NCBI RefSeq assembly: GCF_015062935.1
Contig: NZ_SUTM01000016.1
Span: forward strand, 1-57,648
DNA length: 57,648 nt
From: Methanobrevibacter sp.
Lineage (GTDB): Archaea > Methanobacteriota > Methanobacteria > Methanobacteriales > Methanobacteriaceae
Direction: 5' to 3'
Positions 1 through 8,757 of the stretch are shown in pieces. The translations under genes were made by a program, and so were the position numbers. How positions within the stretch are numbered: the first letter of the stretch is position 1; each line of letters starts with the position of its first letter. The notes under the pieces are model-generated. The model saw only the letters and a program-made list of their open reading frames with translations. It was not told the origin of the DNA and did not search any database.

Positions 1-69
1 GGAAAATTAGAAAAGAAAAAAATTATGCTCCAAAAAATTAAGTTTGATCCAAATCACTTAAGTTTTTGA
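1..69 (+). CDS. possible 3' end of a truncated gene
   Basis: Frame 1 is open from the first base to a TGA at 67-69 and would give 22 residues, rich in lysine and ending in HLSF. It may be the C-terminus of a gene that begins outside the window, but so short an open frame can occur by chance in AT-rich DNA. No product can be named. The AT-rich stretch at 70-259 holds the promoter region of the next gene. Confidence 0.25.
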   Translation, partial: GKLEKKKIMLQKIKFDPNHLSF

Positions 70-259
70 AAGAGCCTTTTTAAAGGGGATTATTTTCTTC
101 AAAAATATTTATTAACTTAAATAAATTAATTATAGTTATGTATCTATATCTCATAGTTAAGATTTAGATGAAAAATATTAAAGATTAATTAGATTAATGT
201 TACAGTTAATATTATTAATGGCATAGTAAAATCAATGCAATTTAATTTGAGGGTATTTA

Positions 260-634
260 ATGAAAATCAATGGTGAAGTGACAACAGGTTTAGGAAAAGC
301 AGCTTACTTTCTATCTCAGGAATTCTACACAAATGAGTTTAGGAAAAATTTAGGTTTTGTTCCTTATCCTGGAACATTGAATATAATTGTTGGAGATGAA
401 CATCTGGATGAAATCAATGAAATCAAGGATAGTTGTGAAAATCTAATAAAGCCGGATGAAGGCTTTGGAGCTGTTAAGTACATTAAAGCCAAATTGAATG
501 ATGAAGTGGATGGAGCTATTGTTTTTCCGGCAAAAACAACTCATGAAGAAAATTACCTTGAATTCATTGCAGAAGATAAGTTAAGGGATAAACTCAATAT
601 TGTAGATGGTAATGTAGTAACCTTGGAATTTTAG
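260..634 (+). CDS. ribK: CTP-dependent riboflavin kinase
   Basis: A 124-residue archaeal riboflavin kinase of the MJ0056 family. The family phosphorylates riboflavin to FMN in the cytosol using CTP instead of ATP. Visible signatures are GLGKAAYF (residues 10-17) and GFVPYPGTLNI (32-42), which match the family's nucleotide/flavin-binding segments; the length is normal. A Shine-Dalgarno GAGGGT lies about six bases before the ATG. The gene ends convergently with the next one, overlapping it by four bases. ribB of the same pathway lies 1.2 kb away behind an FMN riboswitch, but no riboswitch is seen in front of ribK itself. Confidence 0.93.
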   Translation: MKINGEVTTGLGKAAYFLSQEFYTNEFRKNLGFVPYPGTLNIIVGDEHLDEINEIKDSCENLIKPDEGFGAVKYIKAKLNDEVDGAIVFPAKTTHEENYLEFIAEDKLRDKLNIVDGNVVTLEF

Positions 635-1494
635 TTTTTTTCTCTTAATTTTTCTATTTCTTCTATTGATAGCTGTGTTTCTTTTTGTATTTCTTCGTTA
701 CTTTCACCTTTTTTAATCATGTATTTTGCCATTTTTTTAAAGGTTTCTTCTTTTCCTTCTTTTATTCCTTCTTTTATTCCTTCTTTTATTCCTTCATCTT
801 TTTGTCTTTGTCCGTAATCATATATTGCACTCATTTTTCCACCTAATGCATCACATATTGCTGTTTTTTTATCTCCATCTTCTAAAAATTTATCAGCTAA
901 TAAATAAGCGATACTTTTTACAAGATTTTTAACTTTATTTTTTTCTAAATCAATAGATAATATTAAATTAGCAGATTTTTCAATCTGTTGTTCCTGTGTT
1001 TTCACACTACTCATAACAGGCACTAATGCTAGATCAATCAGTTCTTCATCAGTGATGTATTCTTCATTTTTAATTTTTGTTTCAATATTATTTATAATGA
1101 TATCTCCATCCTCTTCCATTAAAGAGTAGATATCAAAATTGAATTTGATTGTTTCATTAATTACATGACTTATTTTTTTAGTATTTTCAGCTGTGCTAAT
1201 TACTATCAATTTAACCCGTTTTTTTGTTTTCTTTTTGAAATTTACCATTGAAAAATAAGCCAAAAATCTGTTTTTATCTTTAAAATCAACAGGTGTGCTT
1301 TGAAATTCAATAATTAAAATCATATCATCCAATTCAATAATAATGTCTGCAATTAAAATTGAAGCATCTATAAAACGTATTTCTGTTGGATTTAATTTTT
1401 TCTTTTTAGATTTTATTTTTATTCTCTTTAAAAGCACGTCTATTTCTTCTTCACCAACATCTTTGAAGAGCAAATCTTCTTGTTTTTTAGCCAT
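631..1494 (-). CDS. Rpn-family PD-(D/E)XK nuclease (YhgA-like)
   Basis: A 287-residue protein resembling the Rpn/YhgA family of recombination-promoting nucleases, often annotated as putative transposases. The nuclease core is visible as Asp50 followed by the E-x-Q motif in IIEFQS (Glu63, Gln65), the PD-(D/E)XK layout typical of the family. The C-terminal part has the characteristic repeated IKEG units (about residues 230-245) and a helical tail. At DNA level these units are perfect 12-bp tandem repeats around 757-795, so copy number may vary by slippage. The family is often multicopy in Methanobrevibacter-like genomes. It is a lone gene with no transposon ends seen. Confidence 0.8.
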   Translation of the reverse strand: MAKKQEDLLFKDVGEEEIDVLLKRIKIKSKKKKLNPTEIRFIDASILIADIIIELDDMILIIEFQSTPVDFKDKNRFLAYFSMVNFKKKTKKRVKLIVISTAENTKKISHVINETIKFNFDIYSLMEEDGDIIINNIETKIKNEEYITDEELIDLALVPVMSSVKTQEQQIEKSANLILSIDLEKNKVKNLVKSIAYLLADKFLEDGDKKTAICDALGGKMSAIYDYGQRQKDEGIKEGIKEGIKEGKEETFKKMAKYMIKKGESNEEIQKETQLSIEEIEKLREKN

Positions 1495-1690
1495 TAAATC
1501 ACTTTATTTTAATTAATTAATATTATTTTGTTGTTAATATTATTTAAATTGCTCAGTTTTAAATAAAAACAATTTTTAATGCTTAAAACAATTTTTCAGA
1601 CTCAAAGCAATATTTCATTATGAAAACAATTTAGGATTTTAAAAAATTTTACCGTAAAGTATTTTATATATAATAAATATATTTGATAAT

Positions 1691-1818
1691 ACGTTCTCAG
1701 GGCGGAGTGAAATTCTCCACCGGTGGTGATTTTAATAAAATAAGTCCACGAGCACGCAAGTGTTGATTTGGTGTGATTCCAAAACCGACGGTGATAGTCC
1801 GGATGAAAGAGAAGATAA
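1691..1818 (+). promoter_or_regulatory. FMN riboswitch (RFN element) upstream of ribB
   Basis: The conserved RFN blocks occur in order: GGGCGGAGUGAAAUUC (from 1700), ACCGGUGGU (1719-1727), GUCCACGAGC (1744-1753), UGAUUUGGUGUGAUUCC (1764-1780), ACCGACGGUGAUAGUCC (1784-1800) and GGAUGAAAGAGAAGAUA (1801-1817). The closing P1 stem is made by UUCUC (1694-1698) and GAGAA. GCCCUG at 1831-1836, between aptamer and gene, is perfectly complementary to CAGGGC at 1698-1703, which forms the 5' part of P2. It may therefore act as the switching strand. The SD AAGGAG is at 1851-1856. FMN made by RibK would feed back on ribB. Confidence 0.95.
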
Positions 1819-1863
1819 TAGTTATTTTTAGCCCTGGTTCTAGTATATATAAGGAGTATTACT

Positions 1864-2547
1864 ATGAATCAAGAAACAAATTTAGATAAAGCTCTAGAAT
1901 CTATAAGAAACGGTGAATTCGTACTAGTTTTTGATGATGACGATAGGGAAGGGGAAGTTGACATGATTATCGCTTCCGAATTTGTAACCCCTAAATCCAT
2001 TGCAACTATGAGAAACGATGCAGGCGGTTTAATCTGTAATTGTTTACACTCTGATTATTGTGATGCTATTCATTTACCTTTCATGGTAGACATCATGAAA
2101 GCAGCAACTGAAAAATATCCGGAACTAGCTGAATTAGCACCAAACGATATTCCATACGATGAAAGATCTTCATTTTCAATTTGGACCAATCACAGAAAAT
2201 CTTTCACAGGCGTAACAGATCACGACAGAGCAATGACCATTAGTGAAATGGCATTGATGATGAAAGAAGAAAGATTTGATGAATTTGGAGCAACATTTAG
2301 ATCTCCAGGTCACGTATGTCTTTTAAGAGGAGCAGACGGACTTGTTAAAAATAGAAGGGGACACACAGAAATCGGTCTTGCATTATGTGAAATGGCCGGT
2401 GTAACTCCTGTATGTGTAGTTTGTGAAATGATGGATGGTGAAACTGGACAAGCTACTTCCGTTGCAGATGCTCGTAAATACGCTGAAGAAAACGGATTGG
2501 TCTTACTTAAAGGTGAAGACATTATCAATAAATATTTAGAAGAATAG
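1864..2547 (+). CDS. ribB: 3,4-dihydroxy-2-butanone 4-phosphate synthase
   Basis: A 227-residue stand-alone RibB. It converts ribulose 5-phosphate to 3,4-dihydroxy-2-butanone 4-phosphate and formate, the four-carbon precursor of the riboflavin xylene ring. Visible active-site motifs are DDDDREGEVD (24-33, metal and substrate binding), SFTGVTDHDRA (113-123), RSPGHVCLLR (146-155) and RRGHTE (164-169). There is no fused GTP cyclohydrolase II domain, as usual in archaea. The start is supported by AAGGAG eight bases upstream. The FMN riboswitch in its leader indicates feedback control. Confidence 0.96.
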   Translation: MNQETNLDKALESIRNGEFVLVFDDDDREGEVDMIIASEFVTPKSIATMRNDAGGLICNCLHSDYCDAIHLPFMVDIMKAATEKYPELAELAPNDIPYDERSSFSIWTNHRKSFTGVTDHDRAMTISEMALMMKEERFDEFGATFRSPGHVCLLRGADGLVKNRRGHTEIGLALCEMAGVTPVCVVCEMMDGETGQATSVADARKYAEENGLVLLKGEDIINKYLEE

Positions 2548-2961
2548 CTAATGAGTCTCATTGGACTTATCAGCTATATAATTTGCAATAAACTCTGTTA
2601 TTTGCTTAATTTTATAGGAATTATAAATGCTGAATGCGACATATTTTCCGTCACGCATTTTAATTTCTAAACCATCTTTCACTTCTTTTGACATGCTTAT
2701 ATGAGATATTAAATTCCATGTAATTCTTAGATTTTTGCTTTTAAGCGCCTTTTCAATGTAGATTCCATCATCCTTGAACTTTACAATCTTAACTAAACGG
2801 CGGTTTTTATCAGATCCGATTTGGATATCACCATTTTCGTCAAATACGTAATCCGGAATCAGGCATGTTGCCTTCCAGCCCTGTTTCATTTTAGCCAAGA
2901 CATGTGCCCTGTCCTTTTTTGTAAGCTTTACACCCTTTTCAGGGCTTAAATTAAGTGCCAT
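2548..2961 (-). CDS. conserved hypothetical protein downstream of the CobQ-like gene
   Basis: A soluble 137-residue protein without signal peptide or membrane segment. I do not recognise its family. The N-terminus is basic (KGVKLTKKDRAHVLAKMKQGW). The middle alternates short beta-strand-like stretches, including VKIVKFKDDGIYIEK and LEIKMRDGKYVAFSIY, a pattern compatible with a small beta-barrel or PH-like fold, but this is a guess. The start codon overlaps the stop of the upstream CobQ-like gene by one base, so the two are very likely co-transcribed and translationally coupled. Confidence 0.75.
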   Translation of the reverse strand: MALNLSPEKGVKLTKKDRAHVLAKMKQGWKATCLIPDYVFDENGDIQIGSDKNRRLVKIVKFKDDGIYIEKALKSKNLRITWNLISHISMSKEVKDGLEIKMRDGKYVAFSIYNSYKIKQITEFIANYIADKSNETH

Positions 2962-4454
2962 TATATCACCTTACTTTTGATTTCATCGAATGAATAGATT
3001 TTATTGAACTCTACTTCACGAGCCATACTGATTATTTCATCGATATCTAGATTGTTTTCAATCAGGTCCATCGCATGTGATGTAAACAGTTCATATCTGA
3101 TTTCAACTTCAGGAATGAATCCTCTCATATCTGCGGATTTTAGTTTTGGAAGCTTCAATACCTTTTTGACATTTGTATTGTTTTTGATATACGGCACCAC
3201 ATTGTCGAATATATTTTCATTGTATACCTTATTCAGCAAAATTGCCTCTACATCAACACCAAATTTTTCAAGCATATTTGCATGTGAAACCAAATCTATT
3301 GCCGCTGATTCAATTCCGCCTTTGTTTACACCTGAAGCCAGTATCATAGGGATATTTGATGACATTGCAATTTCTGCAGCGGAAAATGGTACCTTTTCGT
3401 TTAAAAGACCGGTAAATACACTCATAACTCCTTCAATAAGAACTATATCATAGTCTGATGAGTTGAGTTTCGCGACGGTAGATTCAATGTCCCTCCATCC
3501 GAGATGTCCAATTTTTATTGATGCGAACTCTTCCATTTTTCCTTTGGTCAGGTACAATCCAGGTATTATATCACGAACATCAGGTCCTACTTTTAAAAGA
3601 GCAACTTTATATCCTCTTTTTCTAAGTGCTCCTGCAAGTCCGGTCAGTATGAAAGTCTTTCCTGAGTCGGACCCGTTACTTCCAATCATCAGGTATTTAG
3701 GTTTTCCGGAGGTTTTAATTTCAGGAATGTCAATGTTAGTGTTGATTCCCACTTCACTTTGCAGGAATTTTTTGACCTCAAGATTTCTATTGTAAATGTC
3801 ATCCATGTCCTGTATATCTATTTGTTCCTTAAGGTTTTCTACAAGGATAGGATTTTCATCCAGAATTCCGTGTATCATTGTACCGATAACATTTCCATCA
3901 TCGTTGCATGCACCTGAAAATATATTATAGTCTCCCTTTTCATTAGTGTCTCCATAATTCATTCTTTGAACCTTAGAATAGAACAACGGCTTTGCATCTC
4001 CTTCCACCTTACCGTATGTATGGGTATGAAATCCGTCAACGTCTTCAACTTGATTTTTAACTAAAAATGAGTTGTCAAATACTTTTGCTTTAACACGGTC
4101 ACTTGTTATTAAAGGAGAGAAATTAACGTCAATCAAACCTAAACCTTCCTTGACAATAGGCACAGGTGATTTACGGCCGATGTCTATTTGATTTGACAGA
4201 AGTTGAAAGCCTGCACATATTCCTATGACTGGTTTTCCGTCACGGGCCATTTTTTTGATTTCCCTGTTAAGTGGCATGTTAATGTCATTTGATTCGATTA
4301 ATGTACCTCCGGGAATAATCAGTGCATCCAGTTCTTTTGACGCTTCAACACCATTTACAAGTCCATTTTCTTTTACAATATCAGTTGGTAAATTTCCAAA
4401 GTCTTCAAAACCAGGTACTGCTCCACTAACATAAGCAAGTCCAATTTTTGTCAT
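2961..4454 (-). CDS. CobQ/CbiP-like glutamine amidotransferase with reversed domain order
   Basis: A 497-residue protein joining a class I glutamine amidotransferase domain (residues 1-210) to an ATP-binding dethiobiotin-synthetase/CobQ-type domain (250-497). The nucleophile is Cys80 in PVIGICAGFQLL, with the partner His195 in TMIHGILDENP. The P-loop is GSNGSDSGKT (258-267). Canonical CobQ, CobB and CfbB have the ATP-binding domain first, so the order here is swapped. The family amidates acid side chains of corrinoid or coenzyme F430-type tetrapyrroles using glutamine and ATP. The exact substrate cannot be read from sequence. Confidence 0.8.
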   Translation of the reverse strand: MTKIGLAYVSGAVPGFEDFGNLPTDIVKENGLVNGVEASKELDALIIPGGTLIESNDINMPLNREIKKMARDGKPVIGICAGFQLLSNQIDIGRKSPVPIVKEGLGLIDVNFSPLITSDRVKAKVFDNSFLVKNQVEDVDGFHTHTYGKVEGDAKPLFYSKVQRMNYGDTNEKGDYNIFSGACNDDGNVIGTMIHGILDENPILVENLKEQIDIQDMDDIYNRNLEVKKFLQSEVGINTNIDIPEIKTSGKPKYLMIGSNGSDSGKTFILTGLAGALRKRGYKVALLKVGPDVRDIIPGLYLTKGKMEEFASIKIGHLGWRDIESTVAKLNSSDYDIVLIEGVMSVFTGLLNEKVPFSAAEIAMSSNIPMILASGVNKGGIESAAIDLVSHANMLEKFGVDVEAILLNKVYNENIFDNVVPYIKNNTNVKKVLKLPKLKSADMRGFIPEVEIRYELFTSHAMDLIENNLDIDEIISMAREVEFNKIYSFDEIKSKVI

Positions 4455-4544
4455 AAAAATAACCTCTGTATAATCTATTGTATTTTTTCTTGTAAAAATT
4501 TAAAGGTATATTTCAAGTGTAAAATTGTTTATAAAAAAAAGAAT

Positions 4545-5915
4545 TTATTGAGTGTTTTCAAAAACACTCATAGCTTTAATAATTTTTAAGTCATCTAATG
4601 GTTTAGCTTGAATTTGCAATCCAACAGGAATATCATTTACTTTTCCAGCCGGAATACTTGCTGCCGGAATTCCTGCAAGGTTAGCTATTACTGTTAAGAT
4701 GTCGTAGGCATACATTTCCATAGGTTCCAGTTCTTCACCGATTTCGTGTGGAAGTTTAGGAACTGTTGGACCTACAATCAAATCAACGTTTTCAAGCATT
4801 GAAGTAATTTCAGCTCTAATTACTGATCTTGCTTTTAAAGCTTGTTTGTAATATTTACCGCTGAATTCAGCTTCTGCAATGTGGGAACCGATTTTAATTC
4901 TTCTTAATACTTCATCGCCACATACTTCTTCAATTCTGGAACCGTAATCTCTTCCATCATATTTTCTGGTTGCAGAGAAAAATTCAACATAGTTGATTAG
5001 GTAGTATGTAGGTAAACATAGGTCAATGTAATCGAAGCTCACTTCAACAAGTTCAGCGCCTGCATCTACCAATTTTTGGATTGCTTTATTGACGGTCTTG
5101 TTGATTTCATCATCAGTGACGTCGATGAATTCTTTACATACAGCTATTTTCATGCCTTCCAAACTGGTTTCATCCAGAACTTCTGTGAAGTCAGGTTTTT
5201 CCCAGTCTAGAGTTGTACATTCGGTTTCATCATATTTTGCAATGTTGTTTAGAGCTACTGCAATACCGCTTACGTCATTTGCGAGGGGTCCGATTTGGTC
5301 TAAACTCATTGAAAGGTCAAGTAATCCTTGTCTTGAAACAGCACCGTAGGTAGGTTTGAATCCTACTACTCCACAATGGGATGCAGGGTTTCTGATGGAT
5401 CCTCCTGTATCTGAACCGATGGATATGTCACACATTTCCGCTGCAATTGCTGCAGCACATCCGCCACTGGAACCTCCTGGAATCCTTCCCATGGCTGCAG
5501 GGTTTTGTGTTGGACCGTAGTAAGAAGTTTCAGTTGAACTTCCTGCTGCAAATTCATCCATATTTAAAATACCGATGATTATTCCGTCTTCTTTTAAGAT
5601 TTCTTCAACGACAGTTGCATTATAGCTTCCGTAATAATCTTCTAAAGTTTTGGAAGCTGCTGAAATAATCATGTCTTCAACATTAATGTTCGCTTTTATA
5701 CCAAATACTAATCCAGCTAAAGCACCTACTTCTTCACCATTAGCTATTTTTTCATCTATAGCTTCAGCTTGTTTTAATGCATTTTCATAGTTTAATTCAA
5801 TAAATGCATTAATTTCTTCGTTATTTTCATCGATAACTTTAATGAAGCTTTCTACATTTTCTTTAGCTGTCATTTCTCCATTTTTAATGGAGTTTAACTT
5901 TTCAATAACGCTCAT
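4545..5915 (-). CDS. gatA: Asp/Glu-tRNA amidotransferase subunit A
   Basis: A 456-residue amidase-signature protein matching GatA of the GatCAB complex, which converts Asp-tRNA(Asn) and/or Glu-tRNA(Gln) into the amidated form using ammonia from glutamine. The Ser-cisSer-Lys triad is visible: Lys74 in VFGIKANINVEDM, the serines of GGSSGG (147-152) and Ser173 in SIGSDTGGS. Archaea use GatDE for Gln-tRNA(Gln), so in this organism GatCAB probably serves Asn-tRNA(Asn). That fits the archaeal-type aspS at 28.7 kb. gatB and gatC are not adjacent. The gene stands alone on the minus strand. Confidence 0.93.
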   Translation of the reverse strand: MSVIEKLNSIKNGEMTAKENVESFIKVIDENNEEINAFIELNYENALKQAEAIDEKIANGEEVGALAGLVFGIKANINVEDMIISAASKTLEDYYGSYNATVVEEILKEDGIIIGILNMDEFAAGSSTETSYYGPTQNPAAMGRIPGGSSGGCAAAIAAEMCDISIGSDTGGSIRNPASHCGVVGFKPTYGAVSRQGLLDLSMSLDQIGPLANDVSGIAVALNNIAKYDETECTTLDWEKPDFTEVLDETSLEGMKIAVCKEFIDVTDDEINKTVNKAIQKLVDAGAELVEVSFDYIDLCLPTYYLINYVEFFSATRKYDGRDYGSRIEEVCGDEVLRRIKIGSHIAEAEFSGKYYKQALKARSVIRAEITSMLENVDLIVGPTVPKLPHEIGEELEPMEMYAYDILTVIANLAGIPAASIPAGKVNDIPVGLQIQAKPLDDLKIIKAMSVFENTQ

Positions 5916-6034
5916 TAAAACACCTAAATAATCATAAATTATAATACTATTATTTTATTTTTCAAGGTTTATATAAGTTGTTTTTTTAGGTGTTAAAAAA
6001 TAATCAATATCTTTGATGGTTGGTTTAAAAAAAG

Positions 6035-6079
6035 GGTCATTTAGGAAACTTAACCAAATAAATTTCCTAGAAATTGACC
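6035..6079 (-). terminator. inverted repeat after the secreted peptidase gene
   Basis: TAGGAAA (6042-6048) pairs with TTTCCTA (6063-6069), and an outer GGTCA (6035-6039) pairs with TGACC (6075-6079). The hairpin lies just downstream of the minus-strand gene ending at 6096 and is followed on that strand by a T-run. It is probably its transcript end. Confidence 0.45.
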
Positions 6080-6095
6080 AGAAATAATATGATTT

Positions 6096-7742
6096 TTAGA
6101 TTGGCACATTAGGTATCCTTTCATTGGTATTTTGAAGCTTATATTTTATACCCATACTTTTGTATAAGCAATTAATTTGAGTTTTAACGGTTTTGCTTAT
6201 TTTATAATTAGGCTTAACAATCAGGCCGACGCCCCTAAATTTTTTGTTAAATTTTGTTAATGATACCCAACCTGTCGGAATTCTTGTGTCTCCTCCAACA
6301 TCATATTTTCCATAAGAGTTGCTGACAAGTATTTTCTTGCCGTCCTTGCTGACATCTATTACAGAGACGTAATGGTTTGGAAGGTATGCTATTACTGCAC
6401 ATCCTCCTTTAGCCAATTGTTTTACAGCAGTTTTCATTGAATAGAAATAGGAAGATTTAAAATTACTGTTGTCTACAGCTCTTTTCAGGACATTTAAATT
6501 TACTCCACTTGTTACATGTGCTTTTTTCTGGAAGTATTTTTCAGAATAATAATTTTTTAAAGCCTGGCTACATAAGCTTGCAGATGTCGGACCGCAGGTA
6601 TATTCAGTATTCTGCACATCACGAACTACTGGGTAGGTATATGATTTTCCTTTTAGTGAAGCTGTAACATAGCTTGGCCAGTAACTGTACTTATTTTTCT
6701 TTACAAGTTTAATGTTAAGGGTTCTTTCAATAACATTCCATTTTTCACGTTTTAGGATATGATAGATTTTAGGAGATGATTTTGTCTTAAAGAAAGTGTA
6801 TTTTGATAGTTTTCCATATAAAAATAAACAGTAGCTGTCTCTTTTTAATACCTCTTTGTATTGATCTTTTAAAACTGTATATTTGGCATCATCATCGCCC
6901 ATAACATAGTTCGCTGGCATCCTGTCAATGTCCGGAACACCGTTTACCATTGCTATTGCTTTTTTAAAAGGATTTACAACATCTCCCGCAATACATTTGA
7001 TTTTTTTGCAAACAGTATAATTTCCATATGTTAAAGTCACGGTATATGTGCCTTTGCTTACTTGTGGTTTTATGACTGCAAAACCTTCATCAGTTGTTTT
7101 TTTGGTAAAAACCTTATTTCCTACTTGAATTTTAACTGTTTTTCCTGCTATTGCCGCTGCAGGTCCTTTTAGATAAATTCTTAAAAATCCGTTTGTAAGC
7201 AGTTTTGCATTTCCGATTGTAACGGTTATTGAGTTTTCAACATAGACCTTGATGCTTTTTAAAAATCCGTTGTATTGGGAATCTCCCTTAAAGGTTACAT
7301 CCATGGTTGAGGTAGAACTGCCTACTTTAATTGCGACTTCCCCATTTGTATTGGTGGTTTTTTCTAATGTTTTGCCATTATATGCAATTTTAAGCATTTT
7401 ATTTGGAATGACTTTTCCCTTCAAATCGGTTAAAGCAATCTTATATGTAGCTCCGCTTTTGGCAAAATTAGTTGTTGTTGTTAATGTTAAATTTGCTTTT
7501 GATGAATCGTAAGTATTTATTTCACTTGAAGATATGTTTTCATCTGAAGCTATAATGTCTGCTTCTACATTCTCTTTTAAAATATATTCATTATTTTCAA
7601 GAGAATCGTCGATTGATATTTCATTTTCATTTGTTTCTTGCATGATATCGGTTGAATTTCCTTCATTTGCCGATACGACACCAATTACCAAAAATAGCAA
7701 AATAATGAAAATGAGCATAAATTTGGTTTTTTTGTATTTCAT
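6096..7742 (-). CDS. secreted C39-like cysteine peptidase with Ig-like domains
   Basis: A 548-residue exported protein. A signal peptide with hydrophobic core FMLIFIILLFLVIGVVSA (residues 8-25) is followed by an acidic linker, two beta-sandwich or Ig-like modules (about 82-170 and 172-250), and a C-terminal papain-like domain. Catalytic candidates are Cys383 in YTCGPTSASLC, His457 in LPNHYVSV and Asn475 in VSNSYGKY, the C39-like layout. RMPANYV (about 274-280) resembles the core of a pseudomurein-binding repeat. There is no C-terminal anchor. It may trim or bind pseudomurein peptides or process surface proteins; the substrate is unknown. Confidence 0.78.
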   Translation of the reverse strand: MKYKKTKFMLIFIILLFLVIGVVSANEGNSTDIMQETNENEISIDDSLENNEYILKENVEADIIASDENISSSEINTYDSSKANLTLTTTTNFAKSGATYKIALTDLKGKVIPNKMLKIAYNGKTLEKTTNTNGEVAIKVGSSTSTMDVTFKGDSQYNGFLKSIKVYVENSITVTIGNAKLLTNGFLRIYLKGPAAAIAGKTVKIQVGNKVFTKKTTDEGFAVIKPQVSKGTYTVTLTYGNYTVCKKIKCIAGDVVNPFKKAIAMVNGVPDIDRMPANYVMGDDDAKYTVLKDQYKEVLKRDSYCLFLYGKLSKYTFFKTKSSPKIYHILKREKWNVIERTLNIKLVKKNKYSYWPSYVTASLKGKSYTYPVVRDVQNTEYTCGPTSASLCSQALKNYYSEKYFQKKAHVTSGVNLNVLKRAVDNSNFKSSYFYSMKTAVKQLAKGGCAVIAYLPNHYVSVIDVSKDGKKILVSNSYGKYDVGGDTRIPTGWVSLTKFNKKFRGVGLIVKPNYKISKTVKTQINCLYKSMGIKYKLQNTNERIPNVPI

Positions 7743-7884
7743 GTATAATTTTTTTTGATTTGTTTATATTTAAATTGTCTTATTTTAGAAATTTAATGCA
7801 TATTATCAATTTTAGAATATTTAGTATTTTTGATATATTTATTTATTATTAATTTCAGATTAAAGTTCAATCAAAGGTGATAGT

Positions 7885-8679
7885 ATGAAAAAAGCAGTTG
7901 TGTTTGATAACTCAGGTACTTTAATCGAAAGGTACAGGGTTGTTAAAGATGTATTGAACGGGAATATTTTCACGGATATAAATTCACTTGACATTATTGA
8001 TGCAGCAGACTCATTGGCATTGGTTGTTCTTCAATTCAATACCAATAAGCTTCTGGAATTAGACCAGGACATTTTGATTTCAGATGTAATCAAACAGTTC
8101 AACATTGATTTTGATATCAGTTTTTCAACAAGACAGGTTTCCAAAGCTGAAGTCAAGGAGATTCTCGACCATGAAACAACCACTAAAATCTCAGACATTA
8201 CAGACGGTTTTGATATTTTGGGCGAGAAGATTCCTCAAATGGAGCTTTGCAACGGATCAGCCCTGATAGTTGACATGGATTTGGGTCAGGTCGCTTATAC
8301 AATAACTTCTGCAGGCAAATTTTTCCCAAAGGTTTTCGAAACAATAGAAATCCTTAAATCCAGAGGCATTGAGATATATATTGCTTCAGGAGATAGGAAG
8401 GGAGCTATAAATAGGCTTGCCAACATGCTTGATGTTCCTGAAGATAATGCTTATGGCACTGTTTCCACAAGAGGTAAATGCGAAGTTGTTTCCATATTGC
8501 AGGATGCCGGATATAAGGTCATGATGGTTGGTGATGGTTTAAATGATTTACTTGCCTTTAAAAAGGCAGATGTCAGTGTTTTAACCATTGAACAGCAGGA
8601 AGAAGTCTCTCCTAAGATGATGGATAAGACTGACCACATTATTGATGATATATTCAATGTTACAATGATTGATTTTTAA
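7885..8679 (+). CDS. HAD-superfamily phosphatase, P-type-ATPase-like soluble domain
   Basis: A soluble 264-residue HAD hydrolase. Motif I is FDNSGTL with the nucleophile Asp8. A Ser stands where simple phosphatases have the second Asp (DxD), resembling the DKTGT motif of P-type ATPases and their stand-alone archaeal relatives of the MJ0968 type. Motif II is IASGD (167-170), and motif IV is GDGLNDLLA (216-224). There are no membrane segments, so it is not a transporter. The SD is AAAGGTGAT. The substrate is unknown. The palindrome cluster at 8.7 kb follows directly. Confidence 0.82.
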   Translation: MKKAVVFDNSGTLIERYRVVKDVLNGNIFTDINSLDIIDAADSLALVVLQFNTNKLLELDQDILISDVIKQFNIDFDISFSTRQVSKAEVKEILDHETTTKISDITDGFDILGEKIPQMELCNGSALIVDMDLGQVAYTITSAGKFFPKVFETIEILKSRGIEIYIASGDRKGAINRLANMLDVPEDNAYGTVSTRGKCEVVSILQDAGYKVMMVGDGLNDLLAFKKADVSVLTIEQQEEVSPKMMDKTDHIIDDIFNVTMIDF

Positions 8680-8691
8680 CTTTAATTTTTT

Positions 8692-8757
8692 TATAACTAA
8701 TAACTTATAAGTTATAACTTATAACTAATAACTTATAAAAAAATAATAAATTATAAG
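8692..8757. repeat. cluster of AACTTATAAGTT-type palindromes
   Basis: Between two convergent genes, the intergenic DNA is made of TAACTTATAAGTTATAACTT-type units. It includes the exact 16-bp palindrome ATAAGTTATAACTTAT at 8707-8722. The same palindrome recurs at 18569 in the array in front of parA and at 30720 inside a flavoprotein gene. It is a candidate binding site for the chromosome-partitioning proteins encoded at 18.9-20.3 kb; part may simply serve as transcript end. Confidence 0.6.

Noticed and set aside
631-1494. Transposase gene of an insertion sequence
   Set aside because: Although the family is often annotated as putative transposase, it is an Rpn-type nuclease and no inverted ends or target duplication are visible.
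2310-2561. Minus-strand open frame opposite ribB
   Set aside because: It is a shadow of the conserved ribB frame and has no ribosome binding site or recognisable product.
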